DNA of 5,716 nt from Methylovulum sp. (GCA_004299465.1 SCST01000610.1:1-5716), one strand, 5' to 3'. Shown: positions 1 through 5,377, numbered from the stretch's first letter. Notes: generated by a model not told the origin, from the letters alone. A program made the numbers and translations.

Positions 1-78
1 GGCGTCTGGAAGCGCAAACATGCCCCCGAAGGCCTGCTGCGCTGGGTCGGGCGCTTTCATGGCTGGCGCAGAGGCTAA
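1..78 (+). CDS. C-terminal end of an unidentified protein (partial)
   Basis: The window opens inside frame 1, which reads 25 codons to a TAA at 76-78. The peptide GVWKRKHAPEGLLRWVGRFH followed by GWRRG is rich in Trp, Arg and Gly. It looks like a basic, amphipathic C-terminus such as might follow a last membrane segment. No family can be named from so short a tail. The gene lies on the same strand as the pst operon, but a 266-bp gap with two stem-loops separates them, so co-transcription is unlikely. The alternative is that frame 1 is open by chance; the abrupt change to AT-rich non-coding sequence right after the stop favours a real gene end. Confidence 0.5.
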   Translation, partial: GVWKRKHAPEGLLRWVGRFHGWRRG

Positions 79-105
79 CATCTTGATTTTATTGTGTAGC
101 CGTGT

Positions 106-144
106 AAGGTACGCATCTATGCCCCAGAGGGTATCGCGTACCTT
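106..144 (+). terminator. Extended stem-loop, possible terminator of the upstream gene
   Basis: AAGGTACGC (106-114) is perfectly complementary to GCGTACCTT (136-144). Inside it, ATGCCC (119-124) can pair with GGGTAT (129-134, one G-U) around the tetraloop CAGA. The result is a hairpin of about 15 pairs with one small internal loop, starting 28 bases after the TAA of the upstream gene. Only a weak T run follows (TTTATC), so it is not a textbook intrinsic terminator. It may instead stabilise the 3' end of the upstream mRNA. Confidence 0.45.
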
Positions 145-188
145 TATCTACTCCCCTCTGACTCAAAAAACGTTGAAATGCTTGAATC

Positions 189-253
189 GTAGGGCGCGCC
201 GTGCGCGCCATCGGTGGTCCAGTATTGAAAAAGGCGCGCTCGGCGCGCCCTAC
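189..253. repeat. REP-like GC-rich inverted repeat (GTAGGGCGCGCC type)
   Basis: A 21-bp arm at 189-209, beginning GTAGGGCGCGCC, matches the reverse complement of 233-253 at 20 of 21 positions; the single difference is T202 against the partner of T240. A 23-base AT-richer loop (210-232) separates the arms. No convincing target-site duplication flanks the unit; only ATC is shared. Palindromes starting GTAGGG(C/T)GCGCC are, from general knowledge, scattered intergenically in many gammaproteobacterial genomes, which suggests a REP/BIME-like unit. It may block transcription read-through or bind DNA-architectural proteins. Position and structure are read directly; family membership is inference. 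Confidence 0.7.
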
Positions 254-321
254 ATCGCAACAAGTCGTTGTCGCTTTGCAAAAGTTAGACGTTTTCTCGA
301 TCAGATGGGAGTAATGAGACG

Positions 322-337
322 TTAAATATATACAAGG
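322..337 (+). promoter_or_regulatory. Putative -10 region and Shine-Dalgarno of pstS
   Basis: An AT-rich stretch TTAAATATATA (322-332) could supply a -10 element. AAGG at 334-337 lies 7 bases before the ATG at 345 and is a good Shine-Dalgarno. No fair -35 is visible 16-18 bases upstream, which would fit an activator-dependent promoter. However, no Pho box (CTGTCAT repeats spaced 11 bp) can be read here on either strand. The -10 could also lie further upstream; the ribosome binding site is the more secure part. Confidence 0.45.
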
Positions 338-344
338 CATAAAA

Positions 345-1175
345 ATGAAGAAACCAGGCATAATCATCGTACTCGTATTAATGACAAGCACAACCTGGTG
401 GCTTTTGCAAAGCCAGCCTTCCGAGCCAAAAATCGAAAAGCTGGTGCTGACCGGCTCCAGCACAATAGCCCCGCTGGCCGCGGAAATCGGCAAGCGCTTC
501 GAATCGCTGCACCGCGATGTGCGCGTCGATGTACAAACCGGCGGCTCCTCGCGCGGGATCAGCGATGCCAGGGCGAAGCTTGCCGATATAGGCATGGTCT
601 CAAGAGCGCTCAAGGATGATGAAAAAGACTTGCAGTGCTTTACCGTGGCGTTGGACGGCATCGCCGTGATCTTAAACAAAGCCAATCCCGTTGCAGCGCT
701 GGATAAACAGCAAATCATCGCTATCTACACCGGCAAAGTCGTCAACTGGAAAGACGTCGGCGGCAACGACGCACCGATTACCGTCGTCAACAAAGCCGAA
801 GGCCGCTCGACGCTGGAGCTGTTCCTGCATTATTTCGGCTTGAAAAATACCGATGTGAAACCGCAAGCCATCATCGGCGATAACCAGCAAGGCATTAAAA
901 CGGTGCTCGGCAATCCCGACGCCATCGGCTATGTGTCCGTCGGGACGGCTGAATATGAAGCTGGACAAGGCGCTGCGATTAAATTACTGCCGCTCGATGG
1001 CATAGCGGCTTCGATGGAAAATGTCCGTAATCGCAGTTTTCCTCTAGCTCGGCCGTTGAACCTTGTGACCCGTAGCGAACCGACCGGACGCGTCAAAGAC
1101 TTCATCGAATTTGCCGAATCGCCGCAAGTGCATGATTTAATAGAGGCACAGTATTTTGTCCCTGCCCCGCGCTGA
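345..1175 (+). CDS. pstS: Phosphate ABC transporter substrate-binding protein PstS
   Basis: This 276-residue protein is the phosphate-binding component that delivers phosphate to the PstCA permease from the periplasmic side. Residues 2-22 (KK, then a hydrophobic run ending in WWLL) are a signal peptide or an uncleaved anchor. There is no lipobox cysteine (the first Cys is residue 97) and no clear AxA site. Binding-site motifs of the PstS family are present: TGSST at 36-40, GGSSRG at 66-71, LDG around Asp104 and GRST at 153-156, which together would cradle phosphate. The IYTGKVVNW stretch (127-135) is also typical. At 276 residues it belongs to the short PstS class, below the roughly 340-350 of E. 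coli PstS. The ATG at 345 has AAGG 7 bases upstream. The 3' end overlaps pstC by 20 bp. Confidence 0.93.
   Translation: MKKPGIIIVLVLMTSTTWWLLQSQPSEPKIEKLVLTGSSTIAPLAAEIGKRFESLHRDVRVDVQTGGSSRGISDARAKLADIGMVSRALKDDEKDLQCFTVALDGIAVILNKANPVAALDKQQIIAIYTGKVVNWKDVGGNDAPITVVNKAEGRSTLELFLHYFGLKNTDVKPQAIIGDNQQGIKTVLGNPDAIGYVSVGTAEYEAGQGAAIKLLPLDGIAASMENVRNRSFPLARPLNLVTRSEPTGRVKDFIEFAESPQVHDLIEAQYFVPAPR
1142..1158 (+). promoter_or_regulatory. Shine-Dalgarno and TTG start that set the pstC start
   Basis: AGAGG at 1142-1146 is followed 9 bases later by TTG (1156-1158), the only start-type codon in frame with reasonable spacing. It lies inside the last codons of pstS, so ribosomes finishing pstS would pass directly over it. 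The next in-frame candidate is a GTG at 1189, which would remove the basic N-terminus and lacks an equally good site. Confidence 0.6.
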
Positions 1176-2010
1176 CCGACGACTGGCCGTGCTGCTGCGC
1201 GGCTGCGCGGGGCTGGCGGCAGCGATTGTGCTGTTGATCCTGTTGTTTTTACTCAAGGAATCCCTGCCGGTATTGCAGCATGTCGCCTTGAGCCGTTTTG
1301 TCAGCGATGCCTCCTGGCATCCTCTGCAGGGATTGTACAGGCTGACGCCGATGCTGGCGGCGACGTTATATGCAACGCTGGGAGCGGTATTGCTGGCCGC
1401 GCCCTTGGGTATCGCTTCGGCATTGTTCAGCCGTTATTATGCCCCGCCGCTGCTCGCCGCCGGTTATCGCCGGATGATCGAACTGCTGGCGGGCATTCCG
1501 TCGGTTGTTTACGGTTTTTGGGGATTGACGACACTGGCGCCGCTCATCGGCCGCTTGCATCCGCCCGGCGTCAGCCTGTTAACCGGCATGCTGGTACTGG
1601 CGCTGATGATTTTGCCGACCGTGGCATTAACCGTCGATGCGGCATTGGCTGCCGTGCCGGTCGCCTATCTTCGTAGCGCCGCCGCGCTGGGCCTGTCGCG
1701 TTGGGGTTCGATCGGCGGCGTGGCCCTGCCCGCCGCGCGTCCGGGTATCGCCGCCGGCATCTTGTTGGCGGCAGGCCGCGCGATCGGCGAAACAATGGCG
1801 GTGTTAATGGTAACGGGCAACGTGGTGCAACTGCCGCGGAACCTGTTTGACCCGGTACGCACACTCACCGCGAACATTGCCCTGGAAATGGCTTACGCAA
1901 CGGGCGACCATCGCGCGGCCTTGTTTGTGTCGGGCTTGGCCTTGATGTTGTTAGTCCTGGTTTTAGTCGCTACGGCTGAATTATTCAGCAAGCAGCACTG
2001 TCATGTTTAA
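1156..2010 (+). CDS. pstC: Phosphate ABC transporter permease PstC
   Basis: This 284-residue inner-membrane protein is one of the two permease subunits forming the phosphate channel with PstA. Hydrophobic segments are visible at about 14-34, 64-92, 108-130, 140-165, 195-220 and 254-275, matching six membrane spans. The PstC hallmark GIPSVVYGFWGL is at 113-124. The EAA-like coupling loop, which docks on the ATPase, runs through AALGLSRWGSI and VALPAARPG (176-197). GRAIGETMAVLMVTGN (207-222), the conserved motif typical of PstC, follows. It starts with TTG, overlaps pstS by 20 bp and overlaps pstA by 8 bp, which indicates a polycistronic, translationally coupled unit. It is somewhat shorter than E. 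coli PstC (about 319 residues), mainly at the N-terminus and in loops. Confidence 0.93.
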   Translation: MSLPRADRRLAVLLRGCAGLAAAIVLLILLFLLKESLPVLQHVALSRFVSDASWHPLQGLYRLTPMLAATLYATLGAVLLAAPLGIASALFSRYYAPPLLAAGYRRMIELLAGIPSVVYGFWGLTTLAPLIGRLHPPGVSLLTGMLVLALMILPTVALTVDAALAAVPVAYLRSAAALGLSRWGSIGGVALPAARPGIAAGILLAAGRAIGETMAVLMVTGNVVQLPRNLFDPVRTLTANIALEMAYATGDHRAALFVSGLALMLLVLVLVATAELFSKQHCHV

Positions 2011-2830
2011 AAACAGCTTGGCAACAGGGTTAACCTGGCTGGCGGCGCTCCTCGTCGGCGGGATGTTTGCCTGGCTGCTGGCCGACCTTCTGATACACGG
2101 CCTGACCAAACTATCCTGGGCGTTTTTTATCGAATCGCCAGAAAATGCCGGACGCTCCGGCGGCATCGGCCCGATTATCGCAGCCACGGCGTTGATTTTA
2201 CTCATTGCCGTCGCAACGGCGCTGCCGCTTAGCCTTGCCACGGCCGTGCTGTTGAGTGAATTTACCCGGCGGAACGGCGTGTTTGCCCTCTTGGTAAGTC
2301 GCAGCCTGGATGTGCTCGCGGGCGTGCCGTCGATCGTTTTCGGGCTGTTCGGTAATGCGTTTTTTTGCATTTACCTGGGACTGGGTTTTTCCATCTTGTC
2401 AGGCGGCTTGACTTTGGCCTGCATGATCTTGCCCATCTTGATCCGCACCACCGAAGAAGGCCTCAGGGCAGTGCCTGATGATTACCGGCTGGCCGCCGCC
2501 GCGTTAGGGATGTCGCGTAGTTCGGCGCTGGTTCATCTGCTGCTGCCGGCCGCTGTGCCTGCGCTGCTCGCGGGCTTGTTGCTGGGTATCGGCCGGGCCG
2601 GGGCCGAAACTGCTGCGCTTATTTTTACCAGCGGCTATGTCGCCCGAATGCCGGATTCATTGCTGGATTCCGGCCGGGCTTTATCGGTGCATATTTACGA
2701 CCTGTCGATGAACGTCGCCGGTGGCGATGCCGCGGCCTACGCATCGGCCCTGGTATTGATCATGCTGCTGTTAATCATCAACACCATTGCCGCGGGCCTG
2801 ATGAAACACTGGAATTTGGCTAAGGTATGA
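2003..2830 (+). CDS. pstA: Phosphate ABC transporter permease PstA
   Basis: This 275-residue inner-membrane protein is the partner permease of PstC. Hydrophobic segments lie at about 10-32, 54-84, 103-127, 131-148, 180-210 and 247-266. Family motifs are LAGVPSIVFGLFG (105-117), the coupling loop AAALGMSRSSALVHLLLPAAVPA (165-187), and GRAGAETAALIFTSG (197-211). PstA commonly has the last motif as GRAxGETAPL; here Gly is replaced by Ala before Glu (GAET). The ATG at 2003 lies within the last codons of pstC (ATGTTTAA overlap) with no clear Shine-Dalgarno, so translation probably depends on coupling. Its own end shares ATGA with the start of pstB. The order pstC-pstA is the usual one. Confidence 0.92.
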   Translation: MFKNSLATGLTWLAALLVGGMFAWLLADLLIHGLTKLSWAFFIESPENAGRSGGIGPIIAATALILLIAVATALPLSLATAVLLSEFTRRNGVFALLVSRSLDVLAGVPSIVFGLFGNAFFCIYLGLGFSILSGGLTLACMILPILIRTTEEGLRAVPDDYRLAAAALGMSRSSALVHLLLPAAVPALLAGLLLGIGRAGAETAALIFTSGYVARMPDSLLDSGRALSVHIYDLSMNVAGGDAAAYASALVLIMLLLIINTIAAGLMKHWNLAKV

Positions 2831-3696
2831 GACTCTTTAAAAAAACGGCGGACACGCCTGCCGATAAACCCATAACGCAAACGGCTTATACCTTGGGCCC
2901 TTTGCAATCGGGTCCGCCGTGCTGCGTTCCCGAGCCCTTGATCCGGGTCGAGAAGTTGTCTTTGCATTACGGCGCAAAACCGGCATTGAATGAAGTGTCG
3001 CTGGATATTTACAAAGGCTGCATTACCGCGCTGATCGGGCCGTCGGGATGCGGTAAAACGAGCTTCCTGTCGGTGCTCAATCGTTTGACCGATATGATTC
3101 CCGGTTGCCGCGTGTCGGGCCGCGTTGTTTACGACAACCTGGATTTGCATAATCCTAAGCTTGATGTGCAGGCACTGCGCCGCGACATCGGCATGATTTT
3201 CCAGAAACCGACGCCGTTTCCGCTGTCGATCCGGCGCAATATCGAGTTGCCGCTACGCGAACACGGCATCAGCAAAGCCGCCGACCTCAATGATGTGCTG
3301 CAACGGGTTTTGCAGGATGTAGGCCTCTGGGATGAAATCAAGGACCGCCTGGAAGCACCCGCGCAAGCCCTGTCCGGCGGACAGCAGCAACGTCTTTGCA
3401 TCGCTCGAGCCCTGGCTTTACAACCTAAGGTGTTATTGATGGACGAACCCTGCAGCGCGCTGGACCCGATTTCATCCGGCGTCGTCGAAGACTTGATCCA
3501 GCGCTTGCGCGGGCAATATACGGTCATCATCGTCACCCATAATCTCGCGCAAGCCCGGCGCATCGCCAATTACGCCGGTTTTTTCTGGGTCAGGGAACGC
3601 GCCGGCTGCCTGATTGAATTCGGCCAGTGCAAACAGATTTTCGATAACCCGGCCCATGAATTGACCGCTGCTTATGTGCATGGCAGGCGCGGCTGA
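2827..3696 (+). CDS. pstB: Phosphate ABC transporter ATP-binding protein PstB
   Basis: This 289-residue cytoplasmic ATPase powers PstCA. All nucleotide-binding motifs are intact: Walker A GPSGCGKTS (71-79), Q-loop MIFQKPTPFP (123-132, a PstB-type sequence), signature LSGGQQQR (182-189), Walker B VLLMDEP (202-208) with catalytic Glu207, D-loop SALD (210-213) and H-loop His238. The C-terminus (residues about 264-289, with EFGQ, QIFDNPAHELTAAYV and GRRG) matches the usual PstB tail. The first 36 residues form an extension before the ABC fold that includes a CC pair at 32-33; E. coli PstB (about 257 residues) lacks it. The ATG at 2827 overlaps the pstA stop (ATGA). No phoU follows, although it often closes such operons. 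Confidence 0.95.
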   Translation: MRLFKKTADTPADKPITQTAYTLGPLQSGPPCCVPEPLIRVEKLSLHYGAKPALNEVSLDIYKGCITALIGPSGCGKTSFLSVLNRLTDMIPGCRVSGRVVYDNLDLHNPKLDVQALRRDIGMIFQKPTPFPLSIRRNIELPLREHGISKAADLNDVLQRVLQDVGLWDEIKDRLEAPAQALSGGQQQRLCIARALALQPKVLLMDEPCSALDPISSGVVEDLIQRLRGQYTVIIVTHNLAQARRIANYAGFFWVRERAGCLIEFGQCKQIFDNPAHELTAAYVHGRRG

Positions 3697-3809
3697 TTAC
3701 GCTGGCTGACGTCTCATAACGGCCCAGCCATCAAACAACGGAACGCCGATGATTAAGATAACATAAGATTTTTATCGCATTATCTGCATTCCATCTTAAG
3801 GGAATTACA
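3697..3809. other. Intergenic stretch after pstB with short inverted repeats
   Basis: No gene is visible here. GCTGG (3701-3705) and CCAGC (3724-3728) can form a short stem, and TTAAGAT (3753-3759) pairs with ATCTTAA (3793-3799). Neither is followed by a T run in the + direction, so neither is a convincing terminator for the pst operon. ACGTCTCAT (3709-3717) is an inverted copy of ATGAGACGT found just upstream of pstS (315-323). Confidence 0.4.
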
Positions 3810-3817
3810 AATACTAA
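3810..3817. repeat. Left 8-bp direct repeat (target-site duplication candidate)
   Basis: AATACTAA here is repeated exactly at 3945-3952, and each copy abuts the outer end of a terminal inverted repeat. This is the arrangement left by a DDE-type transposition event. Confidence 0.8.
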
Positions 3818-3944
3818 CCTGATTAGCAAGATGCTTCAGCTAGGCTCAAAGATACTGGAGTTCAAAGCTTGCTTTGAGCCTTCAAACAGCAAGCTCAGGA
3901 CTCCAAGCTATCGTCTGCCAAGCTGAAGCATCTTGCTAATCAGG
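3818..3944. mobile_element. MITE-like palindromic element with 24-bp terminal inverted repeats
   Basis: The 24-bp arm at 3818-3841 (starting CCTGATTAGCAAGATG) is the perfect reverse complement of 3921-3944, and identical 8-bp sequences flank the element. It is 127 bp long with no coding capacity, so any movement would require a transposase supplied in trans. Beyond the arms the symmetry continues: GGC/GCC (3843-3845 with 3917-3919), GATA/TATC (3851-3854 with 3909-3912), TGGAGT/ACTCCA (3856-3861 with 3900-3905), AGCTTGCT/AGCAAGCT (3866-3873 with 3888-3895) and TTGA/TCAA (3874-3877 with 3882-3885). The whole element can therefore fold as one hairpin. A competing inner stem is AGGCTCAAAG/CTTTGAGCCT (3842-3851 with 3872-3881). 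The parent IS family is unknown; several families make 8-bp duplications. Confidence 0.8.
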
Positions 3945-3952
3945 AATACTAA
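3945..3952. repeat. Right 8-bp direct repeat, overlapping a stop codon
   Basis: This is the second copy of AATACTAA. Read on the - strand, its CTA at 3949-3951 supplies the TAG stop of the HMA2-like gene. The insertion therefore landed exactly at the end of that gene and the duplication preserved its reading frame. Confidence 0.8.
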
Positions 3953-4482
3953 TGGCGGAGATACTTGTCGAGATCAAAAGTTTTCTCGTTTTCTTCTTTC
4001 AACAAGGTCAGCGCATACCAAAGCAGGCTGGCTGCCGGCGCCATAAAACGCCCTTTGCCTATCTGGCTGATGGACAAGCCAACCAGCGCCAGAAAAAGCA
4101 AGGAACGTCCGTCCAGCAAGCCTTGGCTGAAATCCAGCAGCGACTCGTCCAGACGATTAAATCCTGTCGAGGTGAGCTTTGCGATCGGCAGATGCGGAAT
4201 TGAAAACGTCTCTTCCGGTACTTGTTCAACGATTGTAAACAGGCTGTTTATTTGCGCAAATTCGGCAATCGCCGAGAAGCCGGTATCCATGCCGTGGCAA
4301 ATCAGCAGGCTGGCCGCTTGCGGGTTAAGCTGGAGTTGGGTGATGCCGGGGCAACCGGCAAATAATTCCGCAATGCGGTCAAAATAGCGGTAATCGCCTT
4401 TTTTTTGCGGAATCTTCAGCCTCACGCGCCCCGGCAATTGGTGTTTAATATACGCGGCGGGCTGGTTTTCGATGCGGCTCAT
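3949..4482 (-). CDS. HMA2-domain-like protein (heavy-metal-associated domain variant)
   Basis: This 177-residue protein has an N-terminal segment that resembles the HMA_2 family. YIKHQLPGRVRLKIPQKKGD (11-30), a helix (34-43), CPGITQLQLNP (44-54) and AASLLICHG (56-64) follow the beta-alpha-beta pattern of metal-binding domains. The classical CxxC metal site is missing, leaving single Cys44 and Cys62. Two hydrophobic segments at about 126-141 and 147-161 suggest a membrane-anchored C-terminus, ending in a charged tail. The start ATG shares ATGA with the stop of the upstream DUF5132-like gene, so the two are coupled. From my knowledge, such proteins often sit beside heavy-metal P-type ATPases, but none is in the window. 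The metal role is inference; assignment to HMA2 rests on pattern alone. Confidence 0.7.
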   Translation of the reverse strand: MSRIENQPAAYIKHQLPGRVRLKIPQKKGDYRYFDRIAELFAGCPGITQLQLNPQAASLLICHGMDTGFSAIAEFAQINSLFTIVEQVPEETFSIPHLPIAKLTSTGFNRLDESLLDFSQGLLDGRSLLFLALVGLSISQIGKGRFMAPAASLLWYALTLLKEENEKTFDLDKYLRH

Positions 4483-4793
4483 AAGTCATCTTGGCTAGCG
4501 GAGAACTCATCATACTCCGAAGCTTCTGGACGATCCATCGTGTTTTCCCGCTGCAACTCGGCCCTGGCTTCGGCAAGAATATCCTCAAGCTCTTCACCCG
4601 CTTCGGAGATGAATTCCCTGCCCCTTTCCGCAAGCAACAATCCTGATTTGATCGCGGCGCGGGCAGTGGGACGAGCGGCGCGGGCGAGCGCCGGCAGCGC
4701 GGGAATGACGGCTGTCGCCAATACCGTAGCGCCGATACCGATAACGATTCCTAAAGGGGTGCCGTTCTTAAAAAAATCATCTACTTTAATCAT
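4479..4793 (-). CDS. DUF5132-like small membrane protein
   Basis: This 104-residue protein resembles the DUF5132 family. It has a short polar N-terminus, one hydrophobic membrane segment at about 12-36 (GTPLGIVIGIGATVLATAVI, then PALPAL), the conserved turn ARPTARAAIKSGLLL (40-54) and an acidic helix EAGEELEDILAEARAEL (64-80). The last part (81-104) is acidic and probably disordered. GGGAAAG lies a few bases upstream of the ATG on the - strand as a weak Shine-Dalgarno. It is the first gene of a two-gene unit with the HMA2-like gene. No molecular function is established for the family as far as I know; the pairing suggests a role in a membrane complex linked to metal handling. Confidence 0.7.
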   Translation of the reverse strand: MIKVDDFFKNGTPLGIVIGIGATVLATAVIPALPALARAARPTARAAIKSGLLLAERGREFISEAGEELEDILAEARAELQRENTMDRPEASEYDEFSASQDDL

Positions 4794-4877
4794 TTCAGCT
4801 TTCCCAAGAGTGCGGAGTGAGCGGTCAACCTGCTGGATTGTCGCGCGATAATTACTTCTTTAATATTACAATCCCAA

Positions 4878-4919
4878 AAGTTCTTGCACAGTATATTTCA
4901 GAGTACTGCGCAAGAACTT
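4878..4919. repeat. 16-bp inverted repeat with 10-base loop, candidate operator or hairpin
   Basis: AAGTTCTTGCACAGTA (4878-4893) matches the reverse complement of TACTGCGCAAGAACTT (4904-4919) at 15 of 16 positions, the exception being A4888 opposite C4909. The centre (4894-4903) is TATTTCAGAG. It lies 85 bp upstream of the DUF5132-like start and about 180 bp upstream of the small + strand gene. That position fits a regulatory site read in the divergent region, or a hairpin that isolates the two transcription units. There is no T run on either side and no flanking direct repeat. Confidence 0.65.
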
Positions 4920-5052
4920 ATGAAACAGTTAATATCATCGCCGTTTTGATTAAATACTACTATAGCTATCGTTGTCCAGAAAAGTTTTGCCCTGCGCACG
5001 CTAGTATCCGGGGCCACTATCAAAGAATTTGTTAATGCCGGGGAAATACTCT

Positions 5053-5084
5053 ATAAAGCAAACGAAATCCATTGATAAAGCAAA
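5053..5084 (+). repeat. Two 10-bp direct repeats upstream of the small gene
   Basis: ATAAAGCAAA occurs at 5053-5062 and again at 5075-5084, a period of 22 bp, close to two helical turns. The second copy ends 11 bases before the ATG at 5096. The pair could be a binding site for a dimeric regulator or a by-product of local duplication; no known motif is recognised. Confidence 0.5.
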
Positions 5085-5095
5085 GCCACGGAAAC

Positions 5096-5377
5096 ATGAA
5101 AAAATCTATTACCGTCAAAATCGCCGAACATCCCAACGAACTTATCACGAAGGCCAAACACGCAGCCGAAAAAAATGGCTTGCGATTTATAGGCGATACC
5201 GACAAAGGCTTGATTAAAGGTTTCGGCATCGAAGCGCACTACCTGCTTCAGGAGGATATATTGACTGTCAATATCTTACGCAAGCCGCTATTGCTTTCAT
5301 GGACGAAGGTCGAGCAGCAAGTAAGAGCCCTCGTCGGTATTAAAGATATAGCGAACAATAACTCCGGCAAGTTATAG
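5096..5377 (+). CDS. Small hypothetical protein, possibly PHA-system (PHA_gran_rgn) related
   Basis: This 93-residue soluble protein has no signal peptide or membrane segment. Visible parts are a first strand (ITVKIAEH, 5-12), a lysine/alanine-rich helix (14-27), LRFIGDTDKGLIKGFGIEAHYLLQEDILTVNI (29-60) with alternating hydrophobic residues typical of strands, LRKPLLLSW (61-69), and a final helix (70-81). The order 'xxHxx, helix, strand with G-D and G-F-G, strand, helix' is reminiscent of the small polyhydroxyalkanoic acid system protein family, but the match is by eye and weak. ATG 5096 is chosen. A TTG at 5072 would extend the protein by eight unconvincing residues, and only a weak GGA (5090-5092) lies before the ATG. 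Codon use looks like real coding sequence. Confidence 0.6.
   Translation: MKKSITVKIAEHPNELITKAKHAAEKNGLRFIGDTDKGLIKGFGIEAHYLLQEDILTVNILRKPLLLSWTKVEQQVRALVGIKDIANNNSGKL

Larger units (their letters stand above)
4794..5095. other. AT-rich divergent intergenic region
   Basis: This roughly 300-bp gap lies between the divergent DUF5132-like gene and the small + strand gene, so it should hold promoters for both. It contains the inverted repeat at 4878-4919 and the direct repeats at 5053-5084. A possible - strand -10 (TAATAT, 4868-4863) lies about 70 bases before the DUF5132-like ATG, but its -35 match is poor (about 3 of 6). No confident + strand promoter can be picked. Confidence 0.4.

Noticed and set aside
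20..325. 101-codon + strand open frame
   Set aside because: It overlaps the end of the frame-1 gene in another frame and runs through both stem-loops and the GC-rich palindrome. Its composition is Arg/Cys-rich and not protein-like.
254..344. TTGCAA (276-281) as a -35 for pstS
   Set aside because: No -10 like sequence lies 16-18 bases downstream (GATCAG), so it was not called as a promoter.
89..718. 209-codon - strand open frame
   Set aside because: It lies antisense to the start of pstS and the palindromic repeat. pstS carries clear family motifs, so this is a shadow frame.
3818..3944. Considered as an integron attC site, tRNA or CRISPR repeat
   Set aside because: There is no attC core-site pattern, no cloverleaf and no repeated spacers. 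Perfect terminal repeats with 8-bp flanking duplications fit a MITE far better.
3965..4387. 140-codon + strand open frame
   Set aside because: It is antisense to the HMA2-like gene, Ser-rich with no recognisable motif. The - strand reading is coupled to its neighbour and fits a family.
4405..4851. 148-codon + strand open frame
   Set aside because: It is antisense across the HMA2/DUF5132 junction; the DUF5132-like - strand frame is the convincing one.
4817..5035. 72-codon + strand open frame
   Set aside because: It spans the 4878-4919 inverted repeat in AT-rich DNA, with a Tyr/Ile/Cys-rich product and no ribosome binding site; most likely non-coding.
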